A stretch of 7,691 nucleotides of DNA from a bacterium (GTDB taxonomy: Bacteria > Spirochaetota > UBA4802 > UBA5550): positions 1-7,691 of the forward strand of contig JAAENB010000597.1 of NCBI GenBank assembly GCA_024224995.1, read 5' to 3'. Numbering within the stretch: position 1 is the stretch's first letter; every line of letters starts with the position of its first letter. This document shows, piece after piece, positions 7,322 through 7,691 of this stretch. Both the position numbers and the translations under genes were made by a program. The notes below the pieces were generated by a model. It ran no database searches and was not told the DNA's origin. It was given only the letters and a program-made list of their open reading frames with translations.

Positions 7322-7691
7322 ATCGCCCTGCCCGGGCAGGGATCTGTCAACGGCAGAGGGAGTACTGAAGACATTGGAGTTTGAAACACTGAATCCGAGA
7401 GGTATAATCAATGGGATATGGATGGAATATGTTAACGCGGCGTTTCCCCGGGTAAATGATTTGAATGCCAAACGGATCGTTTTGTACTTGTGCAAAGAAA
7501 GGCACAGGGAAGTGAGCCGTAAGGAATTAAGAGAGAAATTAAATCTGGATATGAGTGAAGGAGACCTGGAGAAGAGATTAAATGCCCTCATATACAGTGA
7601 TATAATTGAGCAGGGAAGGAGTAATTTTTATTATCGTGGAGTACAGGATAATATATTTGATAAGGTATTCAGGGGCAGGTATGCCGATGAT
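7305..7691 (+). pseudogene. Downstream part of the frameshifted ATPase gene: winged-helix region, runs off the window
   Basis: The frame shifted by +1 from the upstream part is open for 129 codons to the window edge. It begins ISSLFRSPCPGRDL and continues EGVLKTLEFETLNPRG, as expected directly after the GNPFY region of this type of ATPase. Next comes a winged-helix-like stretch: VLYLCKERHREVSRKELREKLNL, then DLEKRLNALIYSDIIEQG and the wing NFYYRGVQDNIFDKVFRG. The lack of any stop in the new frame suggests the break is recent or not real. It has no convincing start or ribosome binding site of its own, so independent translation is unlikely. A C-terminal nuclease-like domain such as the one at 3-398 would be expected beyond the window, but that is inference. 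Confidence 0.72.
7326..7341. repeat. Perfect 16-bp GC palindrome just after the frame break
   Basis: CCCTGCCC (7326-7333) is followed at once by its reverse complement GGGCAGGG (7334-7341). As RNA it can form a 6-bp stem, CCCUGC/GCAGGG, capped by CCGG. It starts four bases after the TAG at 7319-7321. It lies in the region coding for SPCPGRD of the shifted frame, so protein coding may explain much of it. No T run follows, so it is not an intrinsic terminator. Confidence 0.75.

Overview
The window looks like bacterial accessory chromosome. A low-confidence guess is a Desulfobacterota- or Spirochaetota-like anaerobe, based on a free-standing PreP-type M16C protease, a DUF6765-like protein and several orphan ATPase/nuclease genes together. 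No rRNA, tRNA or other taxonomic marker is present.

Layout, left to right. (1) 3-398 (+): the C-terminal nuclease-like domain of a protein whose start lies outside the window. (2) 442-1545 (-): a 367-residue DUF6765-like protein with a histidine/aspartate cluster that suggests a metal site. It is convergent with (1), with an AT-rich hairpin in the 43-bp gap. (3) 1646-3079 (-): a complete 477-residue ATPase_2/DUF234 protein with P-loop ATPase, winged helix and PD-(D/E)XK-like nuclease domain. A hairpin plus T8 terminator sits at its stop codon. (4) 3097-3273: three full copies and the start of a fourth of a 54-bp tandem repeat, each carrying an inverted repeat, directly upstream of (3). The last repeat runs into a second, perfect 14-bp inverted repeat. 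(5) 3325-6282 (-): a complete 985-residue M16C presequence-protease-like metallopeptidase with all catalytic residues. (6) 6414-7691 (+): a promoter, a strong ribosome binding site and a second, different ATPase gene. This gene is broken by a +1 frame change at a UUU-UAG site and then stays open in the new frame to the window edge.

The M16 protease and the DUF6765-like gene look like ordinary single-gene units. Around them are three ATPase or ATPase-nuclease loci in 7.7 kb: the left fragment, the complete DUF234 gene and the broken right gene. The DUF234 gene is much more AT-rich than the protease beside it (14/60 G+C at 2341-2400 against 34/60 at 5221-5280), which is consistent with a different origin. 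The signals most worth following are the palindrome-bearing 54-bp repeat array in front of the DUF234 gene, and the frame break followed four bases later by a perfect GC palindrome in the right-hand gene. No complete new multi-gene system can be demonstrated from this window alone.
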